A stretch of DNA of 64,000 nt. It comes from Larus michahellis (taxonomy: Eukaryota > Chordata > Aves > Charadriiformes > Laridae). The stretch lies in NCBI RefSeq assembly GCF_964199755.1, contig NC_133907.1:4531001-4595000 (forward strand), in the 5' to 3' direction. Below are positions 1 through 18,260 of this stretch, one piece after another. The stretch's first letter is position 1. The number at the start of each line of letters is the position of its first letter. Below the pieces are notes generated by a model that was given only the letters and a program-made list of their open reading frames with translations, was not told where the DNA came from and made no database searches. The position numbers and the translations under genes are program-made.

Positions 1-257
1 AGGCGGGTGTCAAAACAAGCATCGCTCGCGAGGGGTTTGTGTGGGCAAACATCTCCCCGGCGCCTGCCGGCTCCCGGCGCCAGCCGGCGTGTTCGTGGGC
101 TGCTGGGTTTTCTCCCTGGCAATGGGAAGGGAAGGCAGGAGGGGGGAGATTTCAGCTGAGCTTGGTGGGTCCCTTGGGGTAGAAGAGGCATTTTTGGGTG
201 CCCAAGCGTAGGGTGGAGGGGCACCATGGCCGTCTCTCACCCCGCTTCCCTCCGCAG
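1..257 (+). other. SAMD10: SAMD10 upstream intron (partial)
   Basis: Sequence leading into the acceptor at 257. No match to the human first exon was seen, so the SAMD10 start lies before the window. Confidence 0.75.
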
Positions 258-7168
<6,911 letters not shown>

Positions 7169-8510
7169 CTGATCCATCTGTTTGGCAGATTGTACCAACA
7201 CTGTGAACCGAGCACCTCTGGGATGGGCTGTGCACCGCCGGTACGAGACCTGAACCGCACGCTCGGAATACGAAGAGACAGCTTCCCAGCCACTCCGGGG
7301 CTTCTCTCCTTCTTCTTCTTTCTCTTTCTTTTTGATGAACGCGTTTCTGTGCAGAGATGGGAGGTTTCCTCCAGCAGATGTGGCTCTTGGCTGGAGGAAA
7401 ATTAGCAAAACAGCCGCTGGGACAGATGAACTTTTGCCCGCCTGAGCCTGAGGGTTCAGAGGGAAAGAGATGGGAAAAAGGAGATGGCGACAGGCAGCGC
7501 CCAGCATCACGGACAAACGGAGCGCCGTTATTCCCGGGACAGCTCAGAGCCACACGCAGGACGGTGAAGCCTTATGCACATGGGCGACATCCCAGCACTC
7601 AGCGGCTCATGTCCGTACCTCGGGGCGTATTTAGGGAGTTTTAGTTTTCTCTTCAGACTGGGCTGTATTCCAGCATCCTAGGACGTAATGTTATTGGTAG
7701 CAAATAACATGACCTGACCAGCCAAAAAAAAAAAAAACAAACTTAAAAGCAGGGCCAAGTCAGCAGCACCCAGCTCCACTTGGGGAGTTAAAAAGGGAGC
7801 TGAGTCATCGGAGCTGGAAAATCTGGGAGCAAAGGGAGGGTGGATGTGCCGCCAGGGTGCTGTGGCCTGGAGGAAGCCGTGCCAGGAGCTCGTCCTTCAT
7901 TGGTCCTCGTTTGCAGGCAGACGGGGGAGCTGGCGCAGGGGCTGGGTGGGAGAAGCCAGGGATGCCGCCGGGCAGTGCCGGGGGATGCCTGGGGTGAGGA
8001 TGGAGATTCCTGGGTGCCAGGTCCCCACCAGCCCCGGTGCTCTGTCATACACCCGCCCGCACCATCTGCATCCTACCAGCTCTTTGCAGAGCTCTGCTCC
8101 TCCGGGAATTTGCAAATGCTCATCCCGACCTCCTGCCCAGGGGCTGGTGACGGTGCCACCAAACCCAGGCACCATCCCGATGACCCAGCTCGTCGTTAAG
8201 ATGAAGCAACTGTTACACCCCCCACTCAACGCCCCCTGTCCAGAGCCACAGACCGCTCATGTGGGCAGGTAAGGAACAACCGAGGGTTTAAGGGCAGGGT
8301 GGATGCTGTCACCTCCCCACATTCCCCCTCCGGTGACAAGGGCAGGGCTGCAGGGCAGGGGGGCTCCCGAAACAGCAGCACCCCAAAGCCCCCGAGGCAT
8401 CGGAGCTGGCAGGGATGCGGATGCAGGTCGTGGTGGCCCCCCCAGCCGGGTGCCCACCCACCACCCACCTGCTCCTCTGCTGGTAATAAAATAAGAGACT
8501 GTTATTTTAA
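7169..8510 (+). other. SAMD10: SAMD10 3'UTR (end approximate)
   Basis: It runs from the stop at 7168 to just past the first canonical AATAAA at 8485-8490, followed by a T-rich stretch (TTATTTTAACTTGC). An A15 tract lies near 7722. A second AATAAA at 10308-10313 could serve a longer form. Confidence 0.6.
8485..8490 (+). terminator. Candidate SAMD10 poly(A) signal AATAAA
   Basis: First canonical AATAAA after the SAMD10 stop codon, followed by U-rich sequence. It is placed by motif only. Confidence 0.55.
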
Positions 8511-11500
8511 CTTGCTGCTCTTCTGACTCTTCCCACTCCTGAACCTGCACCGTGGCTTTAGTCCCTCCAGCCCTTCCCGGGGACGCTCAGGAGATGCCTA
8601 CAGCCCTAAATCCCCCCGGGACAAGCACCTCCACGGGGGACAGGGATCCCAATGGACGTCTCTGTGGGAAGAAGCCTCAGCCTGGGGGTTTTGCCAGTAT
8701 TTAAATCCCTCCCCAGCTCCACGGAACCACTAAAAATTAAGAAGCTGCTAATCTTTGCCAGCGGGTGGCTGGACGGGGGTAGCGGGGCGGGCGGGGATTT
8801 AGGGGGATTTGGGGGCCTGGTTACCACTCTGGCACAGATAATGGCTTGTGGCAAAGCAAAGGTCTCCAAAGCTCGTCTGTGAGCGGTGTTACCCTGGCTA
8901 ACGAGCCATGCTAAGCGGGATGGAGAGTGTGGGATGGAGGGTGCAGGGATGTGGGCAGGGTTAAGGGATCCATCAGTGGAGCCTGGGGCTGGTGCAGGGC
9001 AGCGCCAGCCCGGTGCCATCCCTGTTGTATCGCGGTGACACTGCTCCTCAAGGGGTGGGATCAAAGACGAGCTGAAAACGAGCTGTTTGCCCACAGCTAG
9101 CAAAAATTGTGATTGCGCCCAAAGATTTTTAGTCTCCCCCCTGAAATCGCCAAGGAAAGCTGTCCCCAGAGCCCTCCAGGTGGTTTTGAGGTGTCAGCGG
9201 GGCGGGAGGAGATGTAACGCCCAGGGATTTGCCTCCAGGATTTGGAGGGCAGGAATAGCCCAGCGCTCAGACCCCCTGAGCACCAACTGAGGCTGGATGG
9301 GGGGTGTCAATTGGCTCGGGGCTTGGAGAAGGATGCAGTGGGGCCCAGGCGGGATGCGGGATGCACGGAGCATCCTCGGGCTCCAGCTGCGGTGGCCATG
9401 CTGGGTCGCCGGGGGAGTTTGTATGAGGCCAGGGTGATGGAAAGGTCTCAAAAACAAAATCTGGTTCTCAAGACATTTTGGTTTGGATAACAGATTCACC
9501 AAACGGTACTCGGGTCCAAGCGGGTGAATTCTCTCTCCAGCACCAGGGTCATTTCCACAACACCAGCATTGCCAAAGGAGTTTGTAACTCCTGTCTGTCA
9601 CCCTCAGAGCAGAGGTTTGGTGCTGGGCAGAAGGCAAAGCCTCCACATTTCCCAAATCCAAGTTTTCTCCACATTTCCCAAATTCAAATTTCTTCCGTAT
9701 TTCCAAAAATCCAAATTTCCTCCAACTCAGAGAAAGACATCGCCTGGTTGCTCGAAGCCTGCAACGGAGTGACCCAGACCACAGCGGCTGGTCCCTCTCC
9801 TCTCCTCCTGTGGGTCGGCTCGGCCGGACTTCACCAGCAGGTAATTCCCATTGGAGCTTTGCTGTGGCAGGGGCAGAGGGTGGGGAACCGGCTCTGGGGC
9901 TTTGCCGTGTGCAGCCCCCGCCGCCCCCCAGGACAGAGAAATCGGAATTTCCTCCTCTGCCCACACTGACCTTTTCAAAAATGCAGCAAAATTGGCTCTT
10001 CTCACCTCGCTAGAACCTCACAAGCAACAAAGCTGGGGGAATTTATTGAATTTAAAAAAAAAGGAAAGAAAACAATCAGGAAAAAAAAAAAAATCTCTTC
10101 TGCAGCACCAGCGTCCTCAGTCATGGGCTCTGCACCGACGGCCGCGATGGAGCCACGCACCTGTCCCGGCCGGAGCAGGATCCGGGTTTGCTCCTTGTTA
10201 CCCCTTTATGGGGCGAGCAGAGCCCCATGCAGGATGCGGCCCCGTCCCCTCCTGATGCAGCCGTGTAGGACACTATCAAACCTTCAGCCCTGGCTGGATC
10301 ACAGCTGAATAAAGCCCAAGCGAGACAACACGTGGCCAAGAGCCAGCCTGACACCACCACCCTGGGTTTAGTTTCTGCCCAGCGGTGGGTGCTGGCAAAG
10401 GGGTGGTGTGGATGATGCTGGGGGCGGCAGGAGCAGTGGTGGGGGCACAGGGGGCTGCGGGGTGCCCGGGGAGCAGGGAGCATCCCCGAGAGCAGGCGGC
10501 GGGTGCTGGGTGTCTGGCTGCGGGTGAGGAGCATCGTTAGAGGGAGATGCTGAGCTTCTCTCCAGAGCTTCGGAGCTGTGCCGGGGGAGAAATGGCTTCT
10601 CTAGGCTCCGGGCTGTGCTTACGCAGTAAGTTGGTGGTGGCTTTGCTTAAAATGCAGCTGAGATGCAGGGAGCAAAGGCAGGGTCCCCCCCCAGGTCCTG
10701 CCCCAAAGCCTGGCTGCCCCTTGCTGTGCTCCCAAGGGTGTGGGTGGCCATGGGACAACCCCCATCGTGTGCTGTGTCCACCCGTGCCAGGCTCTGCTCC
10801 AGCTGTCTCCAGCTCCTCATCCTCACAGAAGCAAGGAGAGACAGAAGAAAGCAGAGACCCCACCAGTACGCTCGGCCGGAGCCCGAAGCACAGCCCTGTG
10901 GGGGTGTCCCTCTGAGACCCACCTGGGCTTGTCGAGACCTGGCAGGACAGGGCTGGAGGAGCCAGGTGTAACTGTGCTCATGGGGCAGGCAGGAGGATGC
11001 CATCCTCTCCCCCCGGCCCCCTGCCCCAGTGTGGTCTGCACCAGCTGCGCCTTCATCCCAGCGAGGATGGTGATGGTGAGAGCGGAGCATCCTTCCAGGC
11101 TGGCTCTGGAGCAGTGTCTGGTGTCATCATCCGAGGGGCACCCGGGCCAGACTCTGCCCAGGGCAGCAGGAACGCCTCTGGAGCAGCCCTGAGGATGGCT
11201 TTGCCTTCCATGGCTCTGGGCACGCAGCAAAATCCACCTGCACGTTGTCCCTGAGGAAGCACCATCCCCCCCACGGGCTCCTGAGTGAGTGCCTGGGCTG
11301 GTGGGTGCTGCACCAGGACCCCTGGGTGCTGCAGAGAGATGGGTGCTCAAGCTCCTCTCCGGACTGAGGGACAGCTCGGTCACTCCTCAGCTTCTGCCGA
11401 GCAAGAAAAATACCTTATATTTAAATACCATTTATCTGCCAGTGGTATTTCAGGTATTGCCCTGGAACAAACAGCACCGGGCAATGAAACACAGCTGAAT

Positions 11501-14500
11501 CGGGTGCAAACCCATGCAATATTGAAACCAGACAACAATGAAAGCAAACAGAAAACACCAGCGGACATAAATCAGTCCCATGCAGCAGGCAGGAGGATGC
11601 AGGCAGCGGCACCAGGGCGAAGGGGCAGGCAACGGCAGCTACCGGAGAGCACACGACTTTGCCTCCTCTGATTATCTTTTTCTGCTTATGGTGATTTCTC
11701 GCAATGAGCAGGACGATGTGCTTCTGGCATCAGAAATAATGGCCAGCGTCCTCTTGTCTTATAAAGGAAAAATCCAGCAATCCCTTCCCAGTGGTAGAGG
11801 CAGTTTGCAGACTCCAGCAAGGTTTTCAAGCAGGGGAAAAAAAAAAAGCCAACACGGCTGCACATAGAAAATGCATGCCTAATTTGTCCGAGTAATTACT
11901 GAGCCCAGCTTGATGATGGAGATACCTCCAGCTCTGAAACACCGCTGATTGCGTCTCTCATTCAGGAAACCGTCCCTGTTCCCCGAGCATTGAAATTCGT
12001 GCTCGGCTGCGAGCACAGCCTGTGATTTCCCCGGCTGCGTGGGGTTCGAGGACACGATTTGCTGAGCAGAGAGGGATGGCAGCACCTGCCCCGGGCTCTG
12101 CTGAACTGAGACCGGTTTGAATCTGAACACCAGTCCGCAGTAGATTACATGCCTGGTCTAATTAGGAGCTGTCCTCCCATCAGGTGTCCGGGGGGGATCA
12201 CAAACCACCTGGAATCATTGCTTTTTTGGTGCTGTCAGGCAGCTCCCTATGAAGTTTCTTGCACTGGAGACCTGCGGGCACCTGAATGCTTCACAGCAGG
12301 CAAGAAAAAAGGAGGAATCCCGGTCGCTGGTGGCACGTGCCGTGTGTCGAGGTGTCCCAGGGAAGGAGAAGAGGGTGCGGGTGGAGGCGGGCACAGCAGC
12401 CTGGCAGGGCTGCAGGGCGCTGGCATAAATCGGAGCATCCCAGGGAGGCGTGAGCTGGGGGAGACACCGACACGTGGCGGGGGCACAGCGGAACGGCTCC
12501 TCCTGGGATGCTCCGGCAGCCACAGCCCGTCACTGGCAAACCTCCATCTGCTTTATCCCGGAGCCCTGGTCCCCATCCCAGCTGCCTGGTCAAGACAGGG
12601 CTTGGGGACACACAGGGTCTCGTGGTGACCCAGCAGAAACCTTCTGCCCCAGAGCGTCCTCACTGCACATCCAGGACTAATCAATCTTGACTCATTGCTA
12701 ATGAACTTGAGAAGAGTGTTGGGATGGATCAGGTGCCGCTCAGGGTGAGATGGATAATATAATTAAGATTTCCTCAAAGGTCCCGTCTTTCTTACCTTGT
12801 TAATTAAGCTGATGTGGGGCCCTCCACGCAGAATGCATAATGAGAGGCTGCCAGAGACAGAGCTGGCTATTAGCGGGAGGTGATGCTGGGAGAAACATTG
12901 ACCTTAACCACAGGGCTGGGGACATTTTGGCAACTCTTCAGGAGTTTGGTTGCCCCAGAGCAGCCAAGAGCTGATCTCTGCTGAGAAATCACCACATCCT
13001 CTGCACCACAAATGTGTTTGGACCGCACAGGGCAGAGAGCGCAGGCACAGGGATGCAGGTGGAGATGGAGGGGCTCATCCCTGCCTGGGACAGGCTGAGC
13101 TCCGTGGAAGAGCTTATGGCTTCCTAAAGCACCTAAAGGCACGGCGTGGGGAGAAGGCGGCTGAGAGCAGCCCCATGGCCTCGAGAAGCAGCTCTCGTTC
13201 AGTGGGGAGGAGGGGATGCTGCTCTGCTCCGATGGACCAGGCACATTTTTGGTACTTGCACCCTGGTGGTGCCTTCTGATAATGAATTAATGGCCTCTTA
13301 ATAAGGGTGACAGTTCCCTTAATTAGAAAGTATCGGAATAGGGATAATTACTTCGTTTCATTTTTTTCCCTTATATTACATCCTTCACTTTTGGGTCCTC
13401 ATCCTCAGCTCCTGGATGCCCGCCGGGAGCCCTGCCCCCTCCCCGAGCCAGAAACGCTCCCAGGGCCAGCAAGTGGGATGCAGAGCCAGGAAGGATGGAG
13501 AGAGATGGATGCAGGTATGGTTGCAGAGCTGCCGCTTTCACCGGGGCAGCGCCACGCTTGCGGCAACGCTGGGCATCCAGGCAGGGTTGGCACAGGTCCC
13601 CCGCCACTCATGCCAGGCTCAATGGCACGCAGAGCAGCCCGGCGCGGGGCCAGGGGTCTGGCAGGGCTGGAGGAAGGGGGAGATGGCATTCGCAGGCTGG
13701 GAATTCCCAAGGGATGACCCAAGGGAGCGCAGTCAGCTCAGCGCCGGCGCAGCGAGTGGCAGGAGCCAGGCAGCCCCGCAGGGCAGCAGCGGCTGCGTGA
13801 AGCTCAGCCCAGGGCAGGCAGAGGGGCTGGGATAAATAATTTGTCCTGAAATTAGTATTATTTGGGTTGTTCCCCAGCCTGGACGCAGGAGTGGCTTTGC
13901 TGCGAAAACAAGCCCTGCAGAAACATGTTGAAATACTCCCAGCGTTTCACTTGGGCCTTTTTTTTGGAAGGGAAAGTTTCAGACTTGGTTTTGACACAAC
14001 GTTTCTAGGCCATGTGTCTGCACGGGGGGCTCCAGTAAAAACCTTCAAACCCCCAAACCGAGACGAGCCACTTCGCTTCCCATCGGAGGATGCTTTTTTT
14101 AAAACCAGGGAGGATTTGGGGGTTTGTGGGGTTGTTTTGCAGCTTCGTCACCAAGCCCGCGGTCCCTCTGTCCCGCCCCACGTCTCTGCGTCTCCCACTG
14201 CCCTCCATGGGGCTGCGGGTGCCCCGGTGACCCGGCCCCCCCAGCTCGGGGCTGGCTCCCTGTGGGAGATGCCGCCCACGCCGATACGGCTCTGTAAATA
14301 ATAAATAGCAGCCTCAGGGCTGCTGGGAGCTTCGTTTCTCTCCGCAGGCAGGAGCATTTCCTCCGTTAACCTTCCCTCTTTGCACTGCAGCCATTTTGCT
14401 TTCTCGCCATATCTAAAATTAAATCTGTTAGGATTTTCTCCCGCTCTTTTTTTTTTTTTTTCCCCGTTTGCTTATATTTGCTGAGTGCATTCAAGCACGG

Positions 14501-16758
14501 GGAAGGGAAAAAAAAAATAATAAAAAAAAGCCATCAGCATAATTCATGGCTCGCACAGTCATCGCGGGCTCCGGTTTCCAATCAGAGGCCCGGGCTGCGG
14601 AGCCAGCGTGCCGGGGAGGAGGGCTGGGGCTGGCCCGGATTCTGCTTCACAAACCAGCAGCGATTCTCTCTTTGTTCTGGGATCGCTCTGCTTCAACCAA
14701 AACAGCCACCACACCACCCGGCCGGCGGATGCGTGAGCCGGTCTGAGCGGCTTTGTCCCTCCCAGCTCTCCAAGGATAATAGGGGATGCAGCAGGCACTG
14801 AGCTGGATCTGGACCCAGCTGCAATCCAGGGATAAAGACCTGGGAGAGGTGGAAGTGCTGGGTCGCCCAGCCTGGATCTGGGTATCACGGTCGTGTCCTT
14901 TCCCTCGCCTGTCCCTGCCCCCGGTGCGTAAGGCTCAGCAGATATGGGCTGAAATTTGGGTTCCCAGTCCCTCCCAGTCCCTTCCAGTCCTACGCACTGA
15001 GTGTCCCACCACCCCCCCGGTGGGGATGCTGGTGCTGGCCCCGCACAGCCCCACATGCACAGCAGTTAGCAGGAGTTTTTGAGATGCCTGCAGAGCCAGC
15101 GGTGTGTGGAAGAGGCTCTGCAAACCCAGCATCCCTTTCATTTTAACAGAGTTAAGGGTCTGGAAGGTGCTGCTGCCGCCAGTCGGGTTAATGTGTGTTT
15201 TAAAGTTGCTCGCCATGTAAGTGCCCCATCAACCGACAGCTTCTCAGGCATTTACAGCTGTAGCATGTGCCGGGCTGCCTCTCCTCTGCCTCCTCCTGCC
15301 CTGCGAGGTGGGAATGGTGGGAACAGTGGGAACGCTGACCTGGGAACACCAGGCATGCTCAGTCCCCAATTTCCCGCAGCATCCTGCCAGTCTGCAGGGA
15401 CAAGCTCTCGTCCACGACCCGCCTCTGCGATGAAGCCGCGATGTGAGAGGAAGTGCAATGGTTTCTTGCAAGCATGTGGAGAAAGGCAGCACCACTGCCC
15501 CCACCGCTCTTCCTCTTCTTCCTCCTCCTCCTCCTCCTCCTGCCCTTCCCAGCACAGCTCTTCCACACCGGTATAGCTCTGCACGTGAAACAAAGCACTC
15601 CTCAGCATCTGTTCTACATTTGCTGTTCTTTTCAAGTCCATTCCTTGGCCCCCTCCCCTCCACTCAGACGGGCCTGAAAATAGCAATTGTGGCTGACTTT
15701 ATATTGCGTTATTTCAGAGTTTTGGTACCTCAACCAGCCCACTGCCAGCCACTCTCCAAGTCTCTTTATAACCCCACGGGTGGCTAAGCTCCCCGGCATG
15801 TCCCTCTCACCCTCACCCCGCTCCTTGAGATGCAAAACTGCGCTTTGCAGATGCAGAAAATGAAAGCGGTGGCACTTTTGCACACACGTGTGCATGCACG
15901 CACGCGTGGCCAGGGTGGCTGTCGGGATGTTGCAGGGATGAGCGAAGGTGTCTGGGCAGCTTTATAACGAGGAGGAGACTTTGAAGATGCTGCCTGGTCC
16001 CAGCGGGCACATGAAGCTGCCCGACAGCCCGAACAGGCAGTGCCTCCCTGCCCGCTGCAGGTTAGCGGCTCTCCCGGCAGGCAGCGCGTTGGCTGGGAAG
16101 CAAAGCCGCCTCGGATATGCCTCATTTTATACAAAGAAGGTGGGCTGTGCCTGTCCCTCCCACCCTGCTGATCACCCTCTGCTCCACCGATAATAATACC
16201 TAGCAATTACACAAAGCTTTCCAAGCTCTCTGCAGACGTTAATTAAGCTCTCTCCCCACAATGGAGACAAAGAGGGGAGCTGCTGGGAAATTCCCAACTT
16301 GGGTTGGGTTTTTTTTTTTTGCTTTGATTTTGCGCGGCCGCACCACGGGGCCTCCCAGTTCCCGGTGGCACCGCGTGAGCCACGTGCTGGTGATGGTGGT
16401 GTAGGGCAGTCCCGACAGCAACGGTCGACCTGGGTTTTGCTCTCACGTGGCAAATTTCATCTGTTTTTCCCTAATTTCTGGGCAGCCACCGCCACTCGGA
16501 TGGTGGTGCTGGATTCCAGCGCAGCTCTGCCAGTAACCGAAGCTGGCTCTGCCCTGTGGCACATTCCTGGGTACCACCGGCTCTGTGGGGTTGACACCTC
16601 GAGGTCGGGAGCTGGAAAAACTGAATTGTCCCACGGGCACCGCACTGGCCTCGCACCCAGCCTTGTCCCTGGGAGCCAGGGTGGCTTTGCAAAGGAATAT
16701 GGACCATCCTTCTGTCTGCCTGCAGCCCAGGGGCTACACAAGGGATGGATGGGCAGGG
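8511..16758. other. Intergenic region between SAMD10 and ZNF512B
   Basis: No gene recognised on either strand. It holds a three-copy repeat of about 27 bp (CCACATTTCCCAAATCCAAG type) at about 9630-9725, an A13 run near 10080, AT-rich islands with TAATTA/TTAATTAA cores at about 12680-12850 and 13275-13380, a (CTC)n run at about 15508-15541, and an alternating purine-pyrimidine stretch at about 15880-15905. Open frames here have no recognisable domain. Confidence 0.7.
9630..9725 (+). repeat. Short tandem repeat, about 27 bp, 3 diverged copies
   Basis: Successive copies of TCTCCACATTTCCCAAATC, the third degraded to TCTTCCGTATTTCCAAAAATC. Intergenic. Confidence 0.75.
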
Positions 16759-17327
16759 CATCCTGCAGGGAAGGATGACAGGCAGGACTCCCTGGAAGGG
16801 AGGATGACAGGTAGGACACTCTGCCTGCACCCTGGAAGGCAGGACGATGGTCATGGCACCCTGGAGGGCAGGACAACAGTCAGGACACCCTGGAGGGGAG
16901 GATGGCAGGCAGGGTCCCCTGCCTGCACCCTCCAGAGCAGGACAACAGGTGGGGTATCCTTCCTGTACCCTGGAGGACACGATAATGGCTAGGGCACCTT
17001 GCAGGGCAGGATGACAGGCAGGTCACCTGCCTATACCCTGGAGCGTAGGATAATGGGCAGGACACCCTGGAGGGCAGGATGACAGACAGGGCACCCTGCC
17101 TGCACCCTGGAGGGCAGGATGATGGGCATGGCACCCTGGAGGAGAGGGCAACAGGCAGGGCATCTTGGAGGGGAGGATGGCAGGCAGGACACCCTGCCTG
17201 CACTCTGGAGGGGGGGATGACAGGTAGGACTCCCTGGAGGGTGGGACGATGGCCACGGCATCCTGGAGGGGAGGATGACAGGCAGGACACCCCGGAGGGG
17301 CGGCTGACAGGTAGGACACCCTGCCCG
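16759..17327 (+). repeat. 29-bp minisatellite upstream of the ZNF512B promoter
   Basis: Tandem units beginning CAYCCTGGAGGGGAGGATGA and ending CAGGYAGGA, each 29 bp, roughly 17-18 copies. Some are separated by an 11-bp spacer CACCCTGCCTG (for example near 17093, 17190 and 17317). It ends about 200 bp before the CpG-dense core and creates spurious minus-strand open frames of 495-665 codons that run into the CpG island. Confidence 0.93.
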
Positions 17328-17329
17328 CA

Positions 17330-18260
17330 GCCCGGACAGGCTGGGCAGCGCTGCCTGCCCGCCGGCGGGATGGGGGGGAGCGGACGGGAGGGCTGACCCG
17401 CCCTGCTCTGCCCTGCCCGTCCCTGCCCGCACCGGGGCCGTGCCGGGTCAGGCCGTGCCGTGCCGGGGGGCACTGCCCGGTCCCGCCCTCCCGGGGCGCC
17501 GCCCCCGCCCGGCGCTGCCGCCCGGCCCCGGCCCCGGCCCCGGCCCCGTTCGGCGGAGCCACGCGAGATCGGCGCGGGGCCGGCGCGGGCCGGCGGCGGC
17601 GGCGGCGGCGGCGGGGCGCGGGGCGGGCCGGGCCGGGCGGGGCGGGCCGGGCCGGGGAGCGCGCATGAGCCGCGGCGGCGGGCGGGAGCGCGGCAGCGGA
17701 GCGCGGCGCCGCCGCGGGTGTGGGCGCGCCGGGGAGCCCCGCACGGCGGCCCGCAGCCGGGGGCGGCGGGCGGCACCGCCTCGCCGGCCGGGGGGGGCGC
17801 CCGGCCCTGCGCGCCCCGCACCGCGGCCCGCCGCCGCCGAGGTAAGCACCGAGCTGCGGCCCGGCCCGGCACCTCTCCCCCCCGCTCCCACCGCCCGGCC
17901 CCGCCGCGGCGGGGAACCCCCCGCGCCCCGCTCCGCTCCGCCCGCCGCCGCGTCGCCATTTTGCCGCTCGCTTTTCCCCTCCCGGCGGCGCGGCCCGACC
18001 GGGCCCTCCCCGCCGGCCCTGGCTGGGCCCCGGCCGCCTCCCGGGGAAGGGGCTGCCGGGCCCGGGGAGGCGACAGGCCGCGGGGCGGCCCGGCCGTGCT
18101 GACAGGCGGCGGTGCGGCCCCCGCTGAGGCCCGGGGAGGTGACAGGCCCGGGGCGGCCCTGCCTGCACGGTGACGGGCGGGTGGCAGCAGGGGTGACAGC
18201 GAGGTGGGGCAGAGGAGGGGACGGTGCCATGCCCGGGGAGGTGACAGCGGGACCAGGCAG
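17330..18260 (+). promoter_or_regulatory. ZNF512B: ZNF512B CpG-island promoter
   Basis: Extremely CpG-dense sequence without a TATA box. It contains GGCCCC x4 at 17524-17547, a (CGG)n run near 17592-17612, many GC boxes, and ends past the first-exon donor. This is the only strong CpG island upstream of the ZNF512B coding start. The exact transcription start cannot be fixed from sequence. Confidence 0.8.
17560..17841 (+). other. ZNF512B: ZNF512B first exon, 5'UTR (5' end approximate)
   Basis: The donor GCCGAG|GTAAGC at 17841/17842 is a strong match and lies inside the CpG island. The next downstream exon starts AGATGGCG at 21831, so this exon is non-coding for the main frame. It contains an upstream ATG at 17665, open for 59 codons to the donor and continuing out of frame into exon 2. 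Confidence 0.65.

Noticed and set aside
7715-7745. Processed retrocopy marked by an A15 tract
   Set aside because: No spliced gene-like sequence or target-site duplication around it; it fits better inside the SAMD10 3'UTR.
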